A DNA stretch of 64,000 nt from Candidatus Manganitrophaceae bacterium (GTDB lineage Bacteria; Nitrospirota; Nitrospiria; SBBL01; JAADHI01): positions 27,054 through 91,053 of the forward strand of contig DUAG01000047.1 of NCBI GenBank assembly GCA_012960925.1. Direction: 5' to 3'. Within the stretch, counting starts at the first letter, position 1. Every line of letters begins with the position of its first letter. This document shows positions 47,787-56,837 of the stretch, piece after piece. The position numbers and the translations under genes are program-made. The notes under the pieces were generated by a model. It was not told the origin of the DNA and searched no databases. It worked only from the letters and a program-made list of their open reading frames with translations.

Positions 47787-50419
47787 CAGTGGGCTTCACT
47801 CCAGTTTTGGCCCATGCCGATATCGACCGTCAGCGGAATCTTAAGGGTGACGACACCCTCCATCAAGGAGACGACCTGCTCCTTCATCAGATCCACCTCA
47901 TCCAGGGGCACTTCAAAGATCAGCTCATCATGCACCTGAAGCGTCATCTTACTTGCAAGCTTCTCCTCCCGCATCCACCGCCAGATGGCGATCATGGCAA
48001 GCTTGATGATATCGGCGGCGCTACCCTGGATTGGGGTATTCATCGCCATCCGCTCCCCCATGCCGCGCTTGTGGCTATTCGGGTTTGAGAGATCCCCAAT
48101 CTGTCTCCGTCGCTGGAAAAGGGTGGTGACATATCCCTTTTCGCTAGCGGTTTTCAGGGTCTCCTCAATAAACTGCTTCACGCCATAGTAATGCTCAAAA
48201 TAAAGGTCGATATATCGCTTCGCCTCAATCATAGAAACCCCCAGGCTTGCCGAAAGGCCAAAAGGGCTCTGGCCGTAAATGATCCCGAAGTTCACGGCCT
48301 TGGCCGTCCGGCGCATTTCAGAGGTGATTTCCTCTTTTGAGAGGCCGAAGATCTCAATTGCCGTCCGCGTATGCACATCCTCCCCGACACCGAAAGACGC
48401 AATCAGTTGGGGATCTTCAGACATGTGGGCCAGGATACGGAGTTCAATCTGACTGTAATCGGCAGAGAGGAGGCAATGACCGGGCTCGGCCGTAAAGGCC
48501 TCTCGAATCCGTTTTCCGATCTCCCTCCGGATGGGGATGTTCTGAAGATTCGGCTCCTTTGACGAAAGCCGCCCTGTCGCCGCAATAGTTTGATTCAGTT
48601 GGGTATGGACCCTGTGCGTCTCGGTGTGGACCAGTTTAGGAAGGGCATCCACATAGGTCGATTTCAGCTTCACCCACTGACGGATGCTCAAGACCTCGGC
48701 CGGCAATTCGTGCTGTGTTGCCAGTTGCGTCAGGACCTCTTCATTGGTCGAGAAACCGGTCTTGGTCTTTTTAATAGGGGTCAGTCCGATCTTTTCAAAT
48801 AAAATATGCGCCAATTGTTTTGGAGAATTGATGTTGAATTCGACCCCGGCAAGGCGATGGATGGTTTCGGTCAGTGCGCTGATTTTCCCCTCAAGCTCTA
48901 AGGAGAGTTCTTCCAGGAGGGGGGTATCGATCTTGACCCCGTTTCGCTCAATATCAGCCAGTACAGGTATCAGGGGGATTTCAATCTCAGAAAAAAGCTG
49001 GGTGAGCGATTGTTTTTCAAGGAGGGGCGGAAATATCTTCGACAACCTCAGGGCCGCGTCGGCCCGTTTACAGAGCGTGGCGGGAAAGGTCTCCGGGTCG
49101 CGGTCTTTTTTTGAAGGCGACTTCTCATCCGGGATCATCTCCTTCATCGGAACAAGAAAAGCGTTCAGATATTCGAGGGCCACCGCTTCAAGCGAATGAT
49201 CCCGCCTATCCGGTTTCAGGAGATAGGAGGCAATCATCGTATCGACAATCCGGCCCTGCAATGAAATTCCCCGATTTTTCAGAAGGATCAGGACGGGCTT
49301 CAGATTATGGCCCGTCTTGGTGATCTTCTCCGATACCAGGATCTCCTTGATAGGTTCCGGAAGATCTGCCTGATCTGAAAGGGGTAGGTAGAAGCGCTTC
49401 CCCTCTTCGGGGGTGAGGGCGATACCGACCCAGGCCGCACACATCGGCGTCAAAGAGGTGGTCAGAAACTCCAGTCCCACCTCACCGCTCTTTTCTGCCA
49501 TCAACGCGATCTTTCCACATTCAGAGGGATTCACGACTTGATAGCGCTCGTCCTGTTTTGGGACAGAGGGCTGAAATTCCCGTATCAAGGCCGAAAACTC
49601 CAACTCCCGAAAGAGGGGAAGCAGTCGGACCGGGTCTCCGGGACGGCATGCCAGGCGGTCCAGATCAAAATCTATTGAAAGGTCGGTATCAATCGTCACG
49701 AGAGATCGGCTTAAGCGGGCCTCCTCTGCCTGCGAGGACAACATAGCCCGGAGTTTGGGTCTCTTCACCTGATCCAGATTCTTAAGGAGATGATCAATGC
49801 TGCCGAATGTTCCGATCAGCTGAATAGCCGTCTTAGGCCCGACCCCTTTTACACCGGGGATATTATCCGCCGTGTCGCCCATCAATCCCATGATCTCCAC
49901 CATCCGGGGTGGCATCACCCCGAATTTCTCCAGGATGGTCTCTTCCGTGATCACCTTCTCCTTCATGGAATCGTAGACCGTCACCGATGGAGAGATGAGT
50001 TGAAACATATCCTTATCGCCGGAGACGATCACAACCTGAAGTCCTGCCGCTTCCCCCTTTTTAGAAAGCGTCCCGATGAGGTCGTCGGCCTCAATGCCTT
50101 CCTCCATCAGAGACGGGATCTCAAAGGCCTCCACCAATCTATGGATGTAGGGGATTTGGACCTGAAGCGGATCGGGCATTTCAGGACGATGGCTTTTGTA
50201 TTCCGGATAGGCAATATGCCTTGTGGTCGGGCCTTTGGTATCAAAGGTCATGGCCATATAGTCCGGGCGCTTCTCCTTGATCAACTTGAGGAGCATCTGC
50301 GCGAAGCCATAAACGGCATTGGTCGGAAGGCCCGAAGACGTCGAAAGTTCCCGAATGGCGAAATAAGCCCGGTAGACATAGGCACTGCCGTCAATAATAT
50401 AAAAGATTTTTTTCATCAT
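47786..50419 (-). CDS. polA: DNA polymerase I
   Basis: 877 residues. The 5'-3' exonuclease occupies ~1-290 (YIIDGSAYVYRAYFAIREL, GIEADDLIGTLS, VSGDKDMFQL). The middle 3'-5' exonuclease domain looks inactive: the Asp-x-Glu of motif I is EFL (GLEFLTTSL), and the Asp of motif II is Val (HNLKPV). The polymerase domain is complete: motif A DYSQIELRILAHMSED, motif B RRTAKAVNFGIIYG and motif C VHDELIFE. It fills gaps and removes primers in repair and replication. It is followed with a one-base overlap by the 2-hydroxyacid dehydrogenase gene. Confidence 0.96.
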   Translation of the reverse strand: MMKKIFYIIDGSAYVYRAYFAIRELSTSSGLPTNAVYGFAQMLLKLIKEKRPDYMAMTFDTKGPTTRHIAYPEYKSHRPEMPDPLQVQIPYIHRLVEAFEIPSLMEEGIEADDLIGTLSKKGEAAGLQVVIVSGDKDMFQLISPSVTVYDSMKEKVITEETILEKFGVMPPRMVEIMGLMGDTADNIPGVKGVGPKTAIQLIGTFGSIDHLLKNLDQVKRPKLRAMLSSQAEEARLSRSLVTIDTDLSIDFDLDRLACRPGDPVRLLPLFRELEFSALIREFQPSVPKQDERYQVVNPSECGKIALMAEKSGEVGLEFLTTSLTPMCAAWVGIALTPEEGKRFYLPLSDQADLPEPIKEILVSEKITKTGHNLKPVLILLKNRGISLQGRIVDTMIASYLLKPDRRDHSLEAVALEYLNAFLVPMKEMIPDEKSPSKKDRDPETFPATLCKRADAALRLSKIFPPLLEKQSLTQLFSEIEIPLIPVLADIERNGVKIDTPLLEELSLELEGKISALTETIHRLAGVEFNINSPKQLAHILFEKIGLTPIKKTKTGFSTNEEVLTQLATQHELPAEVLSIRQWVKLKSTYVDALPKLVHTETHRVHTQLNQTIAATGRLSSKEPNLQNIPIRREIGKRIREAFTAEPGHCLLSADYSQIELRILAHMSEDPQLIASFGVGEDVHTRTAIEIFGLSKEEITSEMRRTAKAVNFGIIYGQSPFGLSASLGVSMIEAKRYIDLYFEHYYGVKQFIEETLKTASEKGYVTTLFQRRRQIGDLSNPNSHKRGMGERMAMNTPIQGSAADIIKLAMIAIWRWMREEKLASKMTLQVHDELIFEVPLDEVDLMKEQVVSLMEGVVTLKIPLTVDIGMGQNWSEAH

Positions 50420-50918
50420 GCCAAAGGGTAAAATACCGCTGGGGTAAATGGGGAACCGAGAATCATATTACATCGGCAATGGTATCCTGTCAATTTGGAG
50501 TCCTTCTCCACCCTCCGGTTCTCCTGCGAAGACAAGGCGACCTGACCGTTCATCCCAGGATCCTTCCTCTGAGGGCAATTCTGGGAGAATAAAGGACGAT
50601 TCATTCAAGAATCTTCCCGTTTTCAATCATTAAAACCTATTTCTTCAACCAATTTCAGGCAACTCCCTCCCCATTTGGTTCTGATATAGGGGGTGATCCC
50701 AATCATTCGTGTGATATTTCGGCCCTCTTAAGATCATGGATTTATTAATGTTTACATGAATTTATCAAGCACCGGGCAGTCGAGTTGAGGTAAGCTCAAA
50801 ATTTTTTCGCATGGCAATTGCATAACCAAAACCAGATCTAGAAATCGGCAGGCTCAACACAGGAGAAAATGACCACCGGCCATGCGCATACGTTACAGAA
50901 TTGCTGGCTCAGGATTTC

Positions 50919-51060
50919 GAAACCTCTGAATAAGTCATTGATTTTTTTTTCAGGGCAAGTAGTATCTCGCTTCTACATTGTAAACTATATGAAAATGGCG
51001 GACTATGGCTTCGCGAGAACCATCCTCTGCAATTTCCGCCTTGAAAAGGTTAATTTAAGG
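50919..51060 (+). mobile_element. Family A MITE-like element, degraded copy A3
   Basis: It begins GAAACCTCTGAATAAGTCA and continues TTTTTTTCAGGGCAAGTA, CGCTTCTACATTGTAAACT and GGCTTCGCGAGAACCATC, aligning with A1 and the minus strand of A2. The right inverted repeat is missing or too diverged, so the copy is probably dead. Confidence 0.7.
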
Positions 51061-51150
51061 TTTGTCTGATAGCGTGATTGTTAATTTTGATCGTACTCGT
51101 GAAAATTTAAATAGGATCACAACAGAGAGGAGGTAGAGGAGACTGGAAAA

Positions 51151-51204
51151 ATGAAAGAGAATCTCGAGGGTGTGCTTCGGACACACATGGCCGTAACTAC
51201 CTAG
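51151..51204 (+). other. Possible 17-residue leader ORF over a UUCG hairpin
   Basis: ATG at 51151 with GAGGAG eight bases upstream; it encodes MKENLEGVLRTHMAVTT then TAG. The stem GTGTGC-TTCG-G(A)CACAC (51170-51186) lies inside it. It precedes the secreted-protein pseudogene. It may be a leader peptide or chance. Confidence 0.2.
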
Positions 51205-51279
51205 CTAGGGACCGCGAATGACTAAACGAACGACAAGAAGATCCGTTTCCCTGGTGGGTTTATCATGGAGGATTTATTA

Positions 51280-52505
51280 ATGTTTGTTAGGGAAAAAACA
51301 TCATCTATTGGGAACAAAGTCAGAAGATCAATCAGCATATGTTGCACGCTCGGTGTTGTTATGAGTGTTATCGGATTTTCCGGCATTCAGGCCTTCGCCG
51401 AAGCAATACTGGAAAATACAACGCCGTCGGTAAGGACGTGACTGTTCCGGCTACGGTCGATGGTGTGGTGATAACAATAGGCGGCACGGTGGCCACCACC
51501 CCATATGTGGTGTCCACCGACCATTGATTGAGGTGCCCGAGATCACCGCGAGCACCTTCGGTCAACTGCTCGACGCCAACGCCAAAGATAAAGCACTCCG
51601 TTCGTTCTTCAGCTCGGATACTGTCGGCCTGGACGCGGATCAAATGAAGGCAAACTACTTCGCTCGTGTTGAGTACGCTTACCCCAATCATACAGCATTC
51701 CTCCCAGTGAACTTCCTTGAACTCGCCGGCATCACCAGCCACAGGCAATACCTATCCAACGTTCGCTGGCGGAACCCTTAAGTCAGCGGGCCACGTCTAT
51801 TCGGACCAAGCAGGTAATACATATAACATCCCTGACGCCGAGTTCGTTGTCGAACTCTCTGAAAATGTCGTCGGAGGTGTTGTCAGCAGCATGGCTCTGG
51901 GCGATGGTTTTGACAACCCGACATCCTTTGTGGTCGGCAACCTGCTCCTGATCATGAATCCGGATCCTCGTTTCGACAATATAGTCCTCGGAGCACTTGA
52001 TACAACTGTCCCGATAAGCGTCTTTGAAACTCAGGGACTTGGCCAGGTGATTTCCGCCGTCGGGCACATGGTCGGCCCACACGTCTTTTTCGTCCAGGAA
52101 CTCGGCACCAACCTGCTCGACACGACTCTGGGTCCCTTTATTCTCACCGAACGTTTCCAGTTCGATGATGCGGACGACGAGATTCGCTTCCGTGGCCAGG
52201 TCAGCGAGAAGGGAACTGAAGGCGAAGAAGATGAACTTTATATGAAGGTCCTAATAAGTGATGGGATTGGCACCACTCGAGATTTTCAGGTCGACATTCT
52301 GCCACCCGATGTGATCGGCGCTCCGGGTGGGATTTTTGGTTTCCGAAGTCGTGGTGACTTTGATGTTGCGTCTGTAACACAGATTACCGTCGCATTGTAC
52401 TACAAGAGGGGGACAGGAGGCCTCCCGGCAGATCCCGGATTTCACACCCAAGACGAGGAAGTCTTCAGTGAGATAATCCTCCGATCTGATGTCACTGGAC
52501 AATAA
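51280..52505 (+). pseudogene. Frameshifted secreted-protein gene
   Basis: GGAGG and an ATG at 51280 start a signal peptide (SISICCTLGVVMSVIGFSGIQAFAEA) that hits TGA at 51439. The same protein clearly continues in other frames: NTGKYNAVGKDVTVPATVDG to about 51523, then LIEVPEITASTFGQLLDANA to about 51730, then GNTYPTFAGGTLKSAGHVYS to the TAA ending at 52505. Three frame changes are needed (near 51405, 51525 and 51735). The rebuilt product would be about 400 residues, secreted, beta-rich and acidic (FQFDDADDEIRFRG). I do not recognise the family. Either it is a true pseudogene in a decaying region, or the assembly has small indels here; the clean flanking genes favour real decay. Confidence 0.65.
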
Positions 52506-52540
52506 ATAGGGGGAAGATCCGTCTGGCCCGTTGGATGAGA

Positions 52541-52578
52541 ACGACGGCCCCGGGAACACAATCTTCCGGGGCCGTCGT
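52541..52578 (+). terminator. Strong GC hairpin after the pseudogene
   Basis: ACGACGGCCCCGG pairs perfectly with CCGGGGCCGTCGT across a 12-base loop. A T-run is absent, so termination could be Rho-assisted. An alternative pairing GGAAGAT (about 52512) with ATCTTCC (52561-52567) overlaps the right arm. The rest of the 339-base gap to def holds only the def promoter. Confidence 0.55.
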
Positions 52579-52781
52579 CACCAACAGATAAAATTATAAA
52601 CCGCTCCATCCTCTGTCCAATCAAATTGTTTTTTGCTCCCTTCCAAAAATACCGGATGATCCAAGCCCCGTACGGGTTAAGCCTTTTCACCCCCTTATCC
52701 ACACCAATGGAAGACCTTCACCACTACCTGATAAACAGAATCAGGAGGCTCGTGATGTGGTCGGTGGGACAAGGGATAAAT

Positions 52782-52810
52782 TGGATATCTACAATATGAT
52801 ATGGTATATT
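52782..52810 (+). promoter_or_regulatory. Sigma70-like promoter for def
   Basis: TTGGAT (52782-52787), a 17-base spacer, then TATATT (52805-52810). The start of transcription would fall near 52817, about 28 bases before the ATG of def, with AGGA eight bases ahead of it. Confidence 0.5.
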
Positions 52811-52844
52811 TTACTCAACTATTGACACTCATCAGGAAAATCAG

Positions 52845-53393
52845 ATGGCGCTATTGGAAATTGCAAAACTAGGGAATCCAATTCTCAGAAAGATTGCAGA
52901 ACCGGTCACACTTCGTGAATGTCATGACCCGGCTTTTCAATCTTTCCTGGACGATATGATTGAAACCATGCAGAAACGCGACGGCGTCGGCCTGGCCGCG
53001 CCCCAGGTCTTCCGCTCAAAACAGGCCGTCGTCATTCATTCGGGATCGAGTGACCGTTATCCGGATGCACCGGACCTTTCCCTCCGGGTCCTGCTCAACC
53101 CCAGGCTGACCTTTCCAACGGAAGAGACGGTCGAAGGATGGGAGGGATGCCTGAGTCTGGATAATCTCCGGGGAAAGGTCTCGCGCTTCCTTCGGGTTGC
53201 CGTGGAGGGGTTTAATAGGTCGATGGAACCGGTATCATTTGAGGCCGAAGGCTTCCTTTCTGTCGTTTTACAGCATGAAATTGATCACCTGCAAGGTAGG
53301 GTTTTCCTCGACCGAATGGAAGATTTCTCCACACTGACACACTTTGCCGAGTTTGAAAGGTACTGGATTCCGCAACCGACAGAGGTTACCTAA
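52845..53393 (+). CDS. def: Peptide deformylase
   Basis: 182 residues with all three metal/catalytic motifs: GVGLAAPQV (motif 1), EGCLSLDN (motif 2, metal Cys) and QHEIDHLQG (motif 3, two metal histidines and the catalytic Glu). It removes the formyl group from nascent proteins at the ribosome; the bound ion is usually Fe2+. Length and the opening LEIAKLGNPILRKIAEPV are typical. It has its own promoter and is followed 16 bases later by the FixX-like ferredoxin gene, so the downstream redox genes may share its transcript. Confidence 0.95.
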   Translation: MALLEIAKLGNPILRKIAEPVTLRECHDPAFQSFLDDMIETMQKRDGVGLAAPQVFRSKQAVVIHSGSSDRYPDAPDLSLRVLLNPRLTFPTEETVEGWEGCLSLDNLRGKVSRFLRVAVEGFNRSMEPVSFEAEGFLSVVLQHEIDHLQGRVFLDRMEDFSTLTHFAEFERYWIPQPTEVT

Positions 53394-53409
53394 CGGAGAG
53401 AGGGGGACC

Positions 53410-53691
53410 ATGCGGCTGGAAGATAAACTCTTTCTGGACAAATACCGGGTCGATACCGAATCCCACCTCAAGATCAAAGACCCGGAGGTCTGCCTTCAAT
53501 GCAAAGAACAACAGTGTACCTTGGTTTGCCCGGTCGAGGTCTACAAATGGGATACTGCGCAAAAAAAAATCGTCGTGGGATGGGAAAACTGTATTGAAAT
53601 GGGCGCCTGCATGGTGGCCTGCAACGAGTTTGACAACATCGACATGGTCTACCCGCGAGGGGGGTATGGTATCAGTTACAAGTATGGGTAA
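53410..53691 (+). CDS. FixX-like 4Fe-4S ferredoxin
   Basis: 93 residues from the ATG at 53410 (GAGAGGGGG just upstream; an in-frame ATG inside def is unlikely). Cysteine pattern: CLQCKEQQCTLVCP and CIEMGACMVAC, the unusual C-x2-C-x4-C-x3-CP arrangement of FixX, the ferredoxin partner of FixC/electron-transfer-flavoprotein dehydrogenases. No fixABC genes are present here. The sdhB/sdhE-like genes follow after element C3, so it may donate to or take electrons from that complex (inference). The terminal TAA is contributed by the first bases of C3 (GTAACG). Confidence 0.82.
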   Translation: MRLEDKLFLDKYRVDTESHLKIKDPEVCLQCKEQQCTLVCPVEVYKWDTAQKKIVVGWENCIEMGACMVACNEFDNIDMVYPRGGYGISYKYG

Positions 53692-53844
53692 CGATTCCGC
53701 ACACCCCTCTTTCCCTCCATGGCAGCGTTGCTGCGGTGCTCGAATCCTCACGTAGGCATACTACGTTGCGGTTCTGTGCGCCTCACGCCTTGCCCTGCAG
53801 GATGGGCCTCGCGAAGCCAAAATAGTGGCATGCTGAACCGTTAC
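53688..53844 (+). mobile_element. Family C MITE-like element, copy C3
   Basis: Ends GTAACGATTCCGCAC and GGCATGCTGAACCGTTAC are inverted repeats with TA at each outer edge. The core contains CTCCATGGCAGCGTTGCTG and TGCTCGAATCCTCACGTA. It lies between the FixX-like gene and sdhB and supplies the stop codon of the former (53689-53691). The 85 bases between C3 and sdhB hold an inverted CTCCCCT/AGGGGAG pair (53878-53914). Confidence 0.88.
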
Positions 53845-53929
53845 AAGCATGGTTAATCGAGAACCCCCTACCCTTCTCTCCCCTGGAAGCGTTGGGGGCT
53901 GAATCTGAGGGGAGTGCTTACGGCGTTGG

Positions 53930-54880
53930 ATGCGAGTTAAGCTGAGCGTTCAAAAATTTAACCCGGAAGAAGACGTCAAGCCTTACAAGCGTGACTACTT
54001 TGTGGAAGCAGGGCGGGGAACGACTGTCCTGGCCGCGCTCATGAAGATCAAGGCGGAAATTGATGGAACCCTCACTTTCCGGGCCTCCTGCCGAGCCGCG
54101 ATCTGCGGCTCCTGTGCGATGCAGATTAACGGAAGCCAGAAACTCGCCTGCAGTACCTCCCTCTATGAGGAATTGGAACACAATCAGGAAATTTCCGTCG
54201 GTCCGATGGCCAATATGCCGGTCATCAAGGACATGGTGGTTCAGATGGATCCTTTCTGGGAAAAGATCAGGGCAGTGACCCCCTATGTGGTCTCGTCGGA
54301 TCACGGAGAAAAACCCATCCCGACCGAGGCGCTCAAGACCATACAAAGTGATCTGGAAAATGCAGATGCCTGCATCATGTGCGGCGCCTGTCTCTCCGCA
54401 TGCAACAGCTTTGAGGCCTCTGGTCAATTTCTCGGGCCGGCGGCCCTGGCCAAGGCCCTCCGTTTCCAGGTCGATCCGAGGGATGAACAGCATGATGCCC
54501 GTCTCGAGGCCCTCCAGGAAGCCAATGGTATCTGGGACTGCGTCCGCTGTGTTGCCTGTGTTCAGGTCTGCCCGAAAGATGTCCAACCGATGGAGCAGAT
54601 TATCCGGCTTCGTCGTCGCTCCATCGAGAAAGGCCTGACCGATTCGGTCGGCGCAAAACATATTACAAAATTTGTAAAGATCGTGGGAGAGGAGGGTCGG
54701 CTCAATGAGGTCCGTCTTCCGATCATGATGACCTGGGGATCACTCCGAAAAATGTTGCGGATCATCCCCTTAGGGATTAGAATGTTTCTTCATGGAAAAG
54801 CACCGATCATCCCGCACAAGGTCCCGGACCTGCAGAGGATACAGGCCATCTTCAAAAGAAAAAGGGTAAATAAACAATGA
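53930..54880 (+). CDS. sdhB: Succinate dehydrogenase/fumarate reductase iron-sulfur subunit
   Basis: 316 residues. An N-terminal [2Fe-2S] plant-type domain ([20 protein letters not shown]) is followed by a C-terminal dicluster ferredoxin domain with [11 protein letters not shown] and [17 protein letters not shown], the order found in SdhB/FrdB. A ~60-residue C-terminal extension rich in basic residues ([19 protein letters not shown]) is longer than in E. coli SdhB. It transfers electrons from the flavoprotein subunit to the quinone-reducing subunit. It overlaps the next gene by 4 bases (ATGA). SdhA is not in the window. A CTCCCCT/AGGGGAG stem just upstream could hide the weakly placed Shine-Dalgarno. 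Confidence 0.88.
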   Translation: MRVKLSVQKFNPEEDVKPYKRDYFVEAGRGTTVLAALMKIKAEIDGTLTFRASCRAAICGSCAMQINGSQKLACSTSLYEELEHNQEISVGPMANMPVIKDMVVQMDPFWEKIRAVTPYVVSSDHGEKPIPTEALKTIQSDLENADACIMCGACLSACNSFEASGQFLGPAALAKALRFQVDPRDEQHDARLEALQEANGIWDCVRCVACVQVCPKDVQPMEQIIRLRRRSIEKGLTDSVGAKHITKFVKIVGEEGRLNEVRLPIMMTWGSLRKMLRIIPLGIRMFLHGKAPIIPHKVPDLQRIQAIFKRKRVNKQ

Positions 54881-55770
54881 AATATGCCTACTATCCGGGA
54901 TGCGCCGCCAAAGGCGCGGCACCCGAACTTCATCAAGCGACAATGAAGGTGGTTCAGAAGCTCGGGATTGAAATCAAGGAGCTCATGGCCTTCAACTGTT
55001 GCGGTGCCGGGGTCATTACCGAGGCCGACCCGGACCTCGCCTACACCCTCAACGCAAGAACCCTCGCGACGGCCGAAAAGGACCATCTTGATATCATGAC
55101 CGTCTGCGGGACCTGTCAGGGCGTTTTGGGGGGAATCAATAAACAGTTGCAAGCCGATGATGCCCTCAGAGAACGAATTAACGTGGCCTTAAAAGAAACA
55201 ACCGGGCTGGAGTATCATGGGACCGTCGAGGTCAAGCATCTTCAATGGATCCTGGTCAAAGACTTCGGGATCGAGGCCCTGAAGAAATTTATCTCACATC
55301 CCCTGACCGATCTGTCGATCGCGCCATTTTATGGCTGCTATATCTTGCGCCCTTCCAGCACCACCCATTTTGATGACTGGGAAAATCCGGTTTCGCTTGA
55401 AAAGCTGATTCAGGCGATCGGCGCCCATCCGGTTCCTTACGATGGAAGAACGAAGTGCTGCGGCTTTCCGGTCTTTCTCGAAAAGGAACAGATGGCATTG
55501 AGCATGGTTGGCGAACGAATCAGCGAGGCAAAACAGAAGGGAGGCGATGCGATGGTCACTCCCTGTCCCCTTTGTCACATGAGTCTTGATATCTACCAGG
55601 AGCGGGCGGAGAAAAAACTTCAACGAGAAAAAGGCTTTAATCAGGACCTGGACATGCCGATTCTTCACCTTCCCCAACTCCTCGGCCTTGCCATGGGATT
55701 TTCCCCGGATGAACTGGGAATGAAGCGACATCTGAGCCCGACGGGGGCATTCATCGAAAAGATAAAGTAA
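54877..55770 (+). CDS. HdrB/SdhE-type CCG-domain subunit (class E succinate:quinone reductase)
   Basis: 297 residues with two cysteine-rich CCG domains: [16 protein letters not shown] with AFNCCGAGV, and a second [11 protein letters not shown] with [22 protein letters not shown] and [10 protein letters not shown] supply further cysteines. This is the heterodisulfide-reductase subunit B fold. Fused in expression to SdhB (4-base overlap), it marks the class E ('non-classical') succinate:quinone reductase, in which this subunit replaces the usual membrane anchor. A thiol:fumarate reductase-like role is an alternative. The fold is certain; the pathway is inferred from its partner. Confidence 0.85.
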   Translation: MKYAYYPGCAAKGAAPELHQATMKVVQKLGIEIKELMAFNCCGAGVITEADPDLAYTLNARTLATAEKDHLDIMTVCGTCQGVLGGINKQLQADDALRERINVALKETTGLEYHGTVEVKHLQWILVKDFGIEALKKFISHPLTDLSIAPFYGCYILRPSSTTHFDDWENPVSLEKLIQAIGAHPVPYDGRTKCCGFPVFLEKEQMALSMVGERISEAKQKGGDAMVTPCPLCHMSLDIYQERAEKKLQREKGFNQDLDMPILHLPQLLGLAMGFSPDELGMKRHLSPTGAFIEKIK

Positions 55771-55806
55771 CAAGGTTGTAACGATTATTTATTAGGAGAA
55801 AAGGAA

Positions 55807-56289
55807 ATGCCAAATCTGAAATCTGGATTGCAGCCCGGAGATGAATCTCCTATTTTTGTCCTCCCATCCTCCGAAGGAAAAGATATTGACCTGCTTTCCT
55901 ACCGGGGAAAGAAAAATGTTGTCCTCTACTTCTACCCCAAGGACAGTACCCCCGGATGCACAAAAGAGGCCTGTGCCTTTCGTGATGCCCTTTCAAATAT
56001 AGCAAAAACAGGCACGGTCATTCTCGGGGTCAGCCTCGATTCTGAAAAATCTCACCAAAAGTTTATTCAAAAATATGAACTTCCCTTTCCCCTACTGAGC
56101 GATACGGATAAAAAGGTCTCCCTGGCCTACGGGGTTTACAAATTAAAAAAAATGTATGGAAGAGAATTCTGGGGAATAGAGCGTTCAACCTTCTTGATTG
56201 ATCAGAAGGGAAAGATCATCACCTCTTTTCTTCGCGTCAAGGTCGACGGCCATGTGGAGGAAGTGATGGCCGCCCTCGAAAAAAAATGA
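55807..56289 (+). CDS. bcp: Thioredoxin-dependent peroxiredoxin (BCP family)
   Basis: 160 residues of the AhpC/TSA superfamily. The active-site loop is FYPKDSTPGCTKEACAFRD, with the peroxidatic Cys at ~50 and a resolving Cys five residues later, the hallmark of the alpha-BCP type. It reduces hydroperoxides using thioredoxin. Conserved SLDSEKSHQKFIQKYELPFP and ERSTFLIDQKGKI complete the fold. AGGAGAAAAGGAA precedes the ATG. It follows the SdhE-like gene by 36 bases and may protect the iron-sulfur proteins encoded around it. Confidence 0.92.
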   Translation: MPNLKSGLQPGDESPIFVLPSSEGKDIDLLSYRGKKNVVLYFYPKDSTPGCTKEACAFRDALSNIAKTGTVILGVSLDSEKSHQKFIQKYELPFPLLSDTDKKVSLAYGVYKLKKMYGREFWGIERSTFLIDQKGKIITSFLRVKVDGHVEEVMAALEKK

Positions 56290-56303
56290 ACAAACAAAAA
56301 TAA

Positions 56304-56333
56304 TTGACAGGCCGAGAAATGCCATGATATATT
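56304..56333 (+). promoter_or_regulatory. Sigma70-like promoter for the ferredoxin gene
   Basis: A perfect -35 TTGACA (56304-56309), an 18-base spacer, then TATATT (56328-56333). It starts 15 bases after the bcp stop. The leader to the ATG at 56400 would be about 60 bases and contains a GGGGAGGGG Shine-Dalgarno. Confidence 0.6.
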
Positions 56334-56399
56334 TTTATAACTTGAATGTAAGTCTGACTTCTTTCACAATACTACAAATACTGGGGAGGGGAATCAAAT

Positions 56400-56768
56400 A
56401 TGGCACTATTGATCACCGATGAGTGTATCGCCTGCGCAGCCTGTCTGCCTGAATGTCCAAACGAGGCGATCTTTGAAAATGAGGGTGATTGCGAGGCAGA
56501 AGGGCTCAAACTGACAGGAGAAGAGGGAGACGGGCAACTGTCTCATGTCGATGGCGATAACATCTATGTCATCACCTATGAGCGATGCACGGAATGTGTC
56601 GGCCATTTTGATGAACCCCAGTGTTCCGCAGTCTGTCCGGTATCCGATTGCTGTATTTCTGATCCAACCTATCCGGAAAAGGCTGATGTTTTACTGGCCA
56701 AGGCCATCGAGTTGAACCCCGACAAAGAAATCGATGCCGAAAAGGTCTGGAGCGGCGTTCGAAACTAG
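56400..56768 (+). CDS. 2[4Fe-4S] ferredoxin, Alvin/YfhL type
   Basis: 122 residues. Cluster 1 is CIACAACLPECP (C-x2-C-x2-C-x3-CP). Cluster 2 is CTECVGHFDEPQCSAVCP, with an insertion between the second and third cysteines, plus an extra Cys-Cys in VSDCC. The insert and the C-terminal helix are typical of Allochromatium-type low-potential ferredoxins. It is longer than the usual ~80 residues, with an acidic linker (EGDCEAEGLKLTGEEGDGQ) inserted after cluster 1. It is a soluble electron carrier with its own promoter and terminator, implying high independent expression. Confidence 0.88.
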   Translation: MALLITDECIACAACLPECPNEAIFENEGDCEAEGLKLTGEEGDGQLSHVDGDNIYVITYERCTECVGHFDEPQCSAVCPVSDCCISDPTYPEKADVLLAKAIELNPDKEIDAEKVWSGVRN

Positions 56769-56808
56769 TCATTTTCTGCAAAAATAGGATCTCAGGAACG
56801 CCTTACAT

Positions 56809-56837
56809 AAGCCGGAAGGCCACAAGTCTTCCGGCTT
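56809..56837. terminator. Bidirectional terminator, 10-bp perfect stem
   Basis: AAGCCGGAAG (56809-56818) pairs with CTTCCGGCTT (56828-56837). It lies between the ferredoxin (+) and the convergent CBS gene (-), whose stop codon overlaps the right arm. Confidence 0.75.

Larger units (their letters stand above)
50420..51279. other. Gene-poor region with a decayed repeat and odd leader
   Basis: 860 bases without a convincing gene. It holds the degraded A3 element and a partial duplicate (50733-50754, ATCATGGATTTATTAATGTT) of the ribosome-binding region of the pseudogene at 51280. There is also a 17-codon ORF at 51151-51204 overlapping a cUUCGg hairpin, and a CCTAGCTAGG palindrome near 51199. The remainder is featureless. 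It looks like a site of past insertion and decay. Confidence 0.45.

Noticed and set aside
47160..50431. Several + strand ORFs opposite the dehydrogenase and polA
   Set aside because: Shadows of the real genes; composition is typical of reverse-complement translation.
53918..54661. Long antisense ORF (247 codons) across sdhB
   Set aside because: It is the complement of a gene with clear iron-sulfur motifs; it has no domain, signal or ribosome site of its own.
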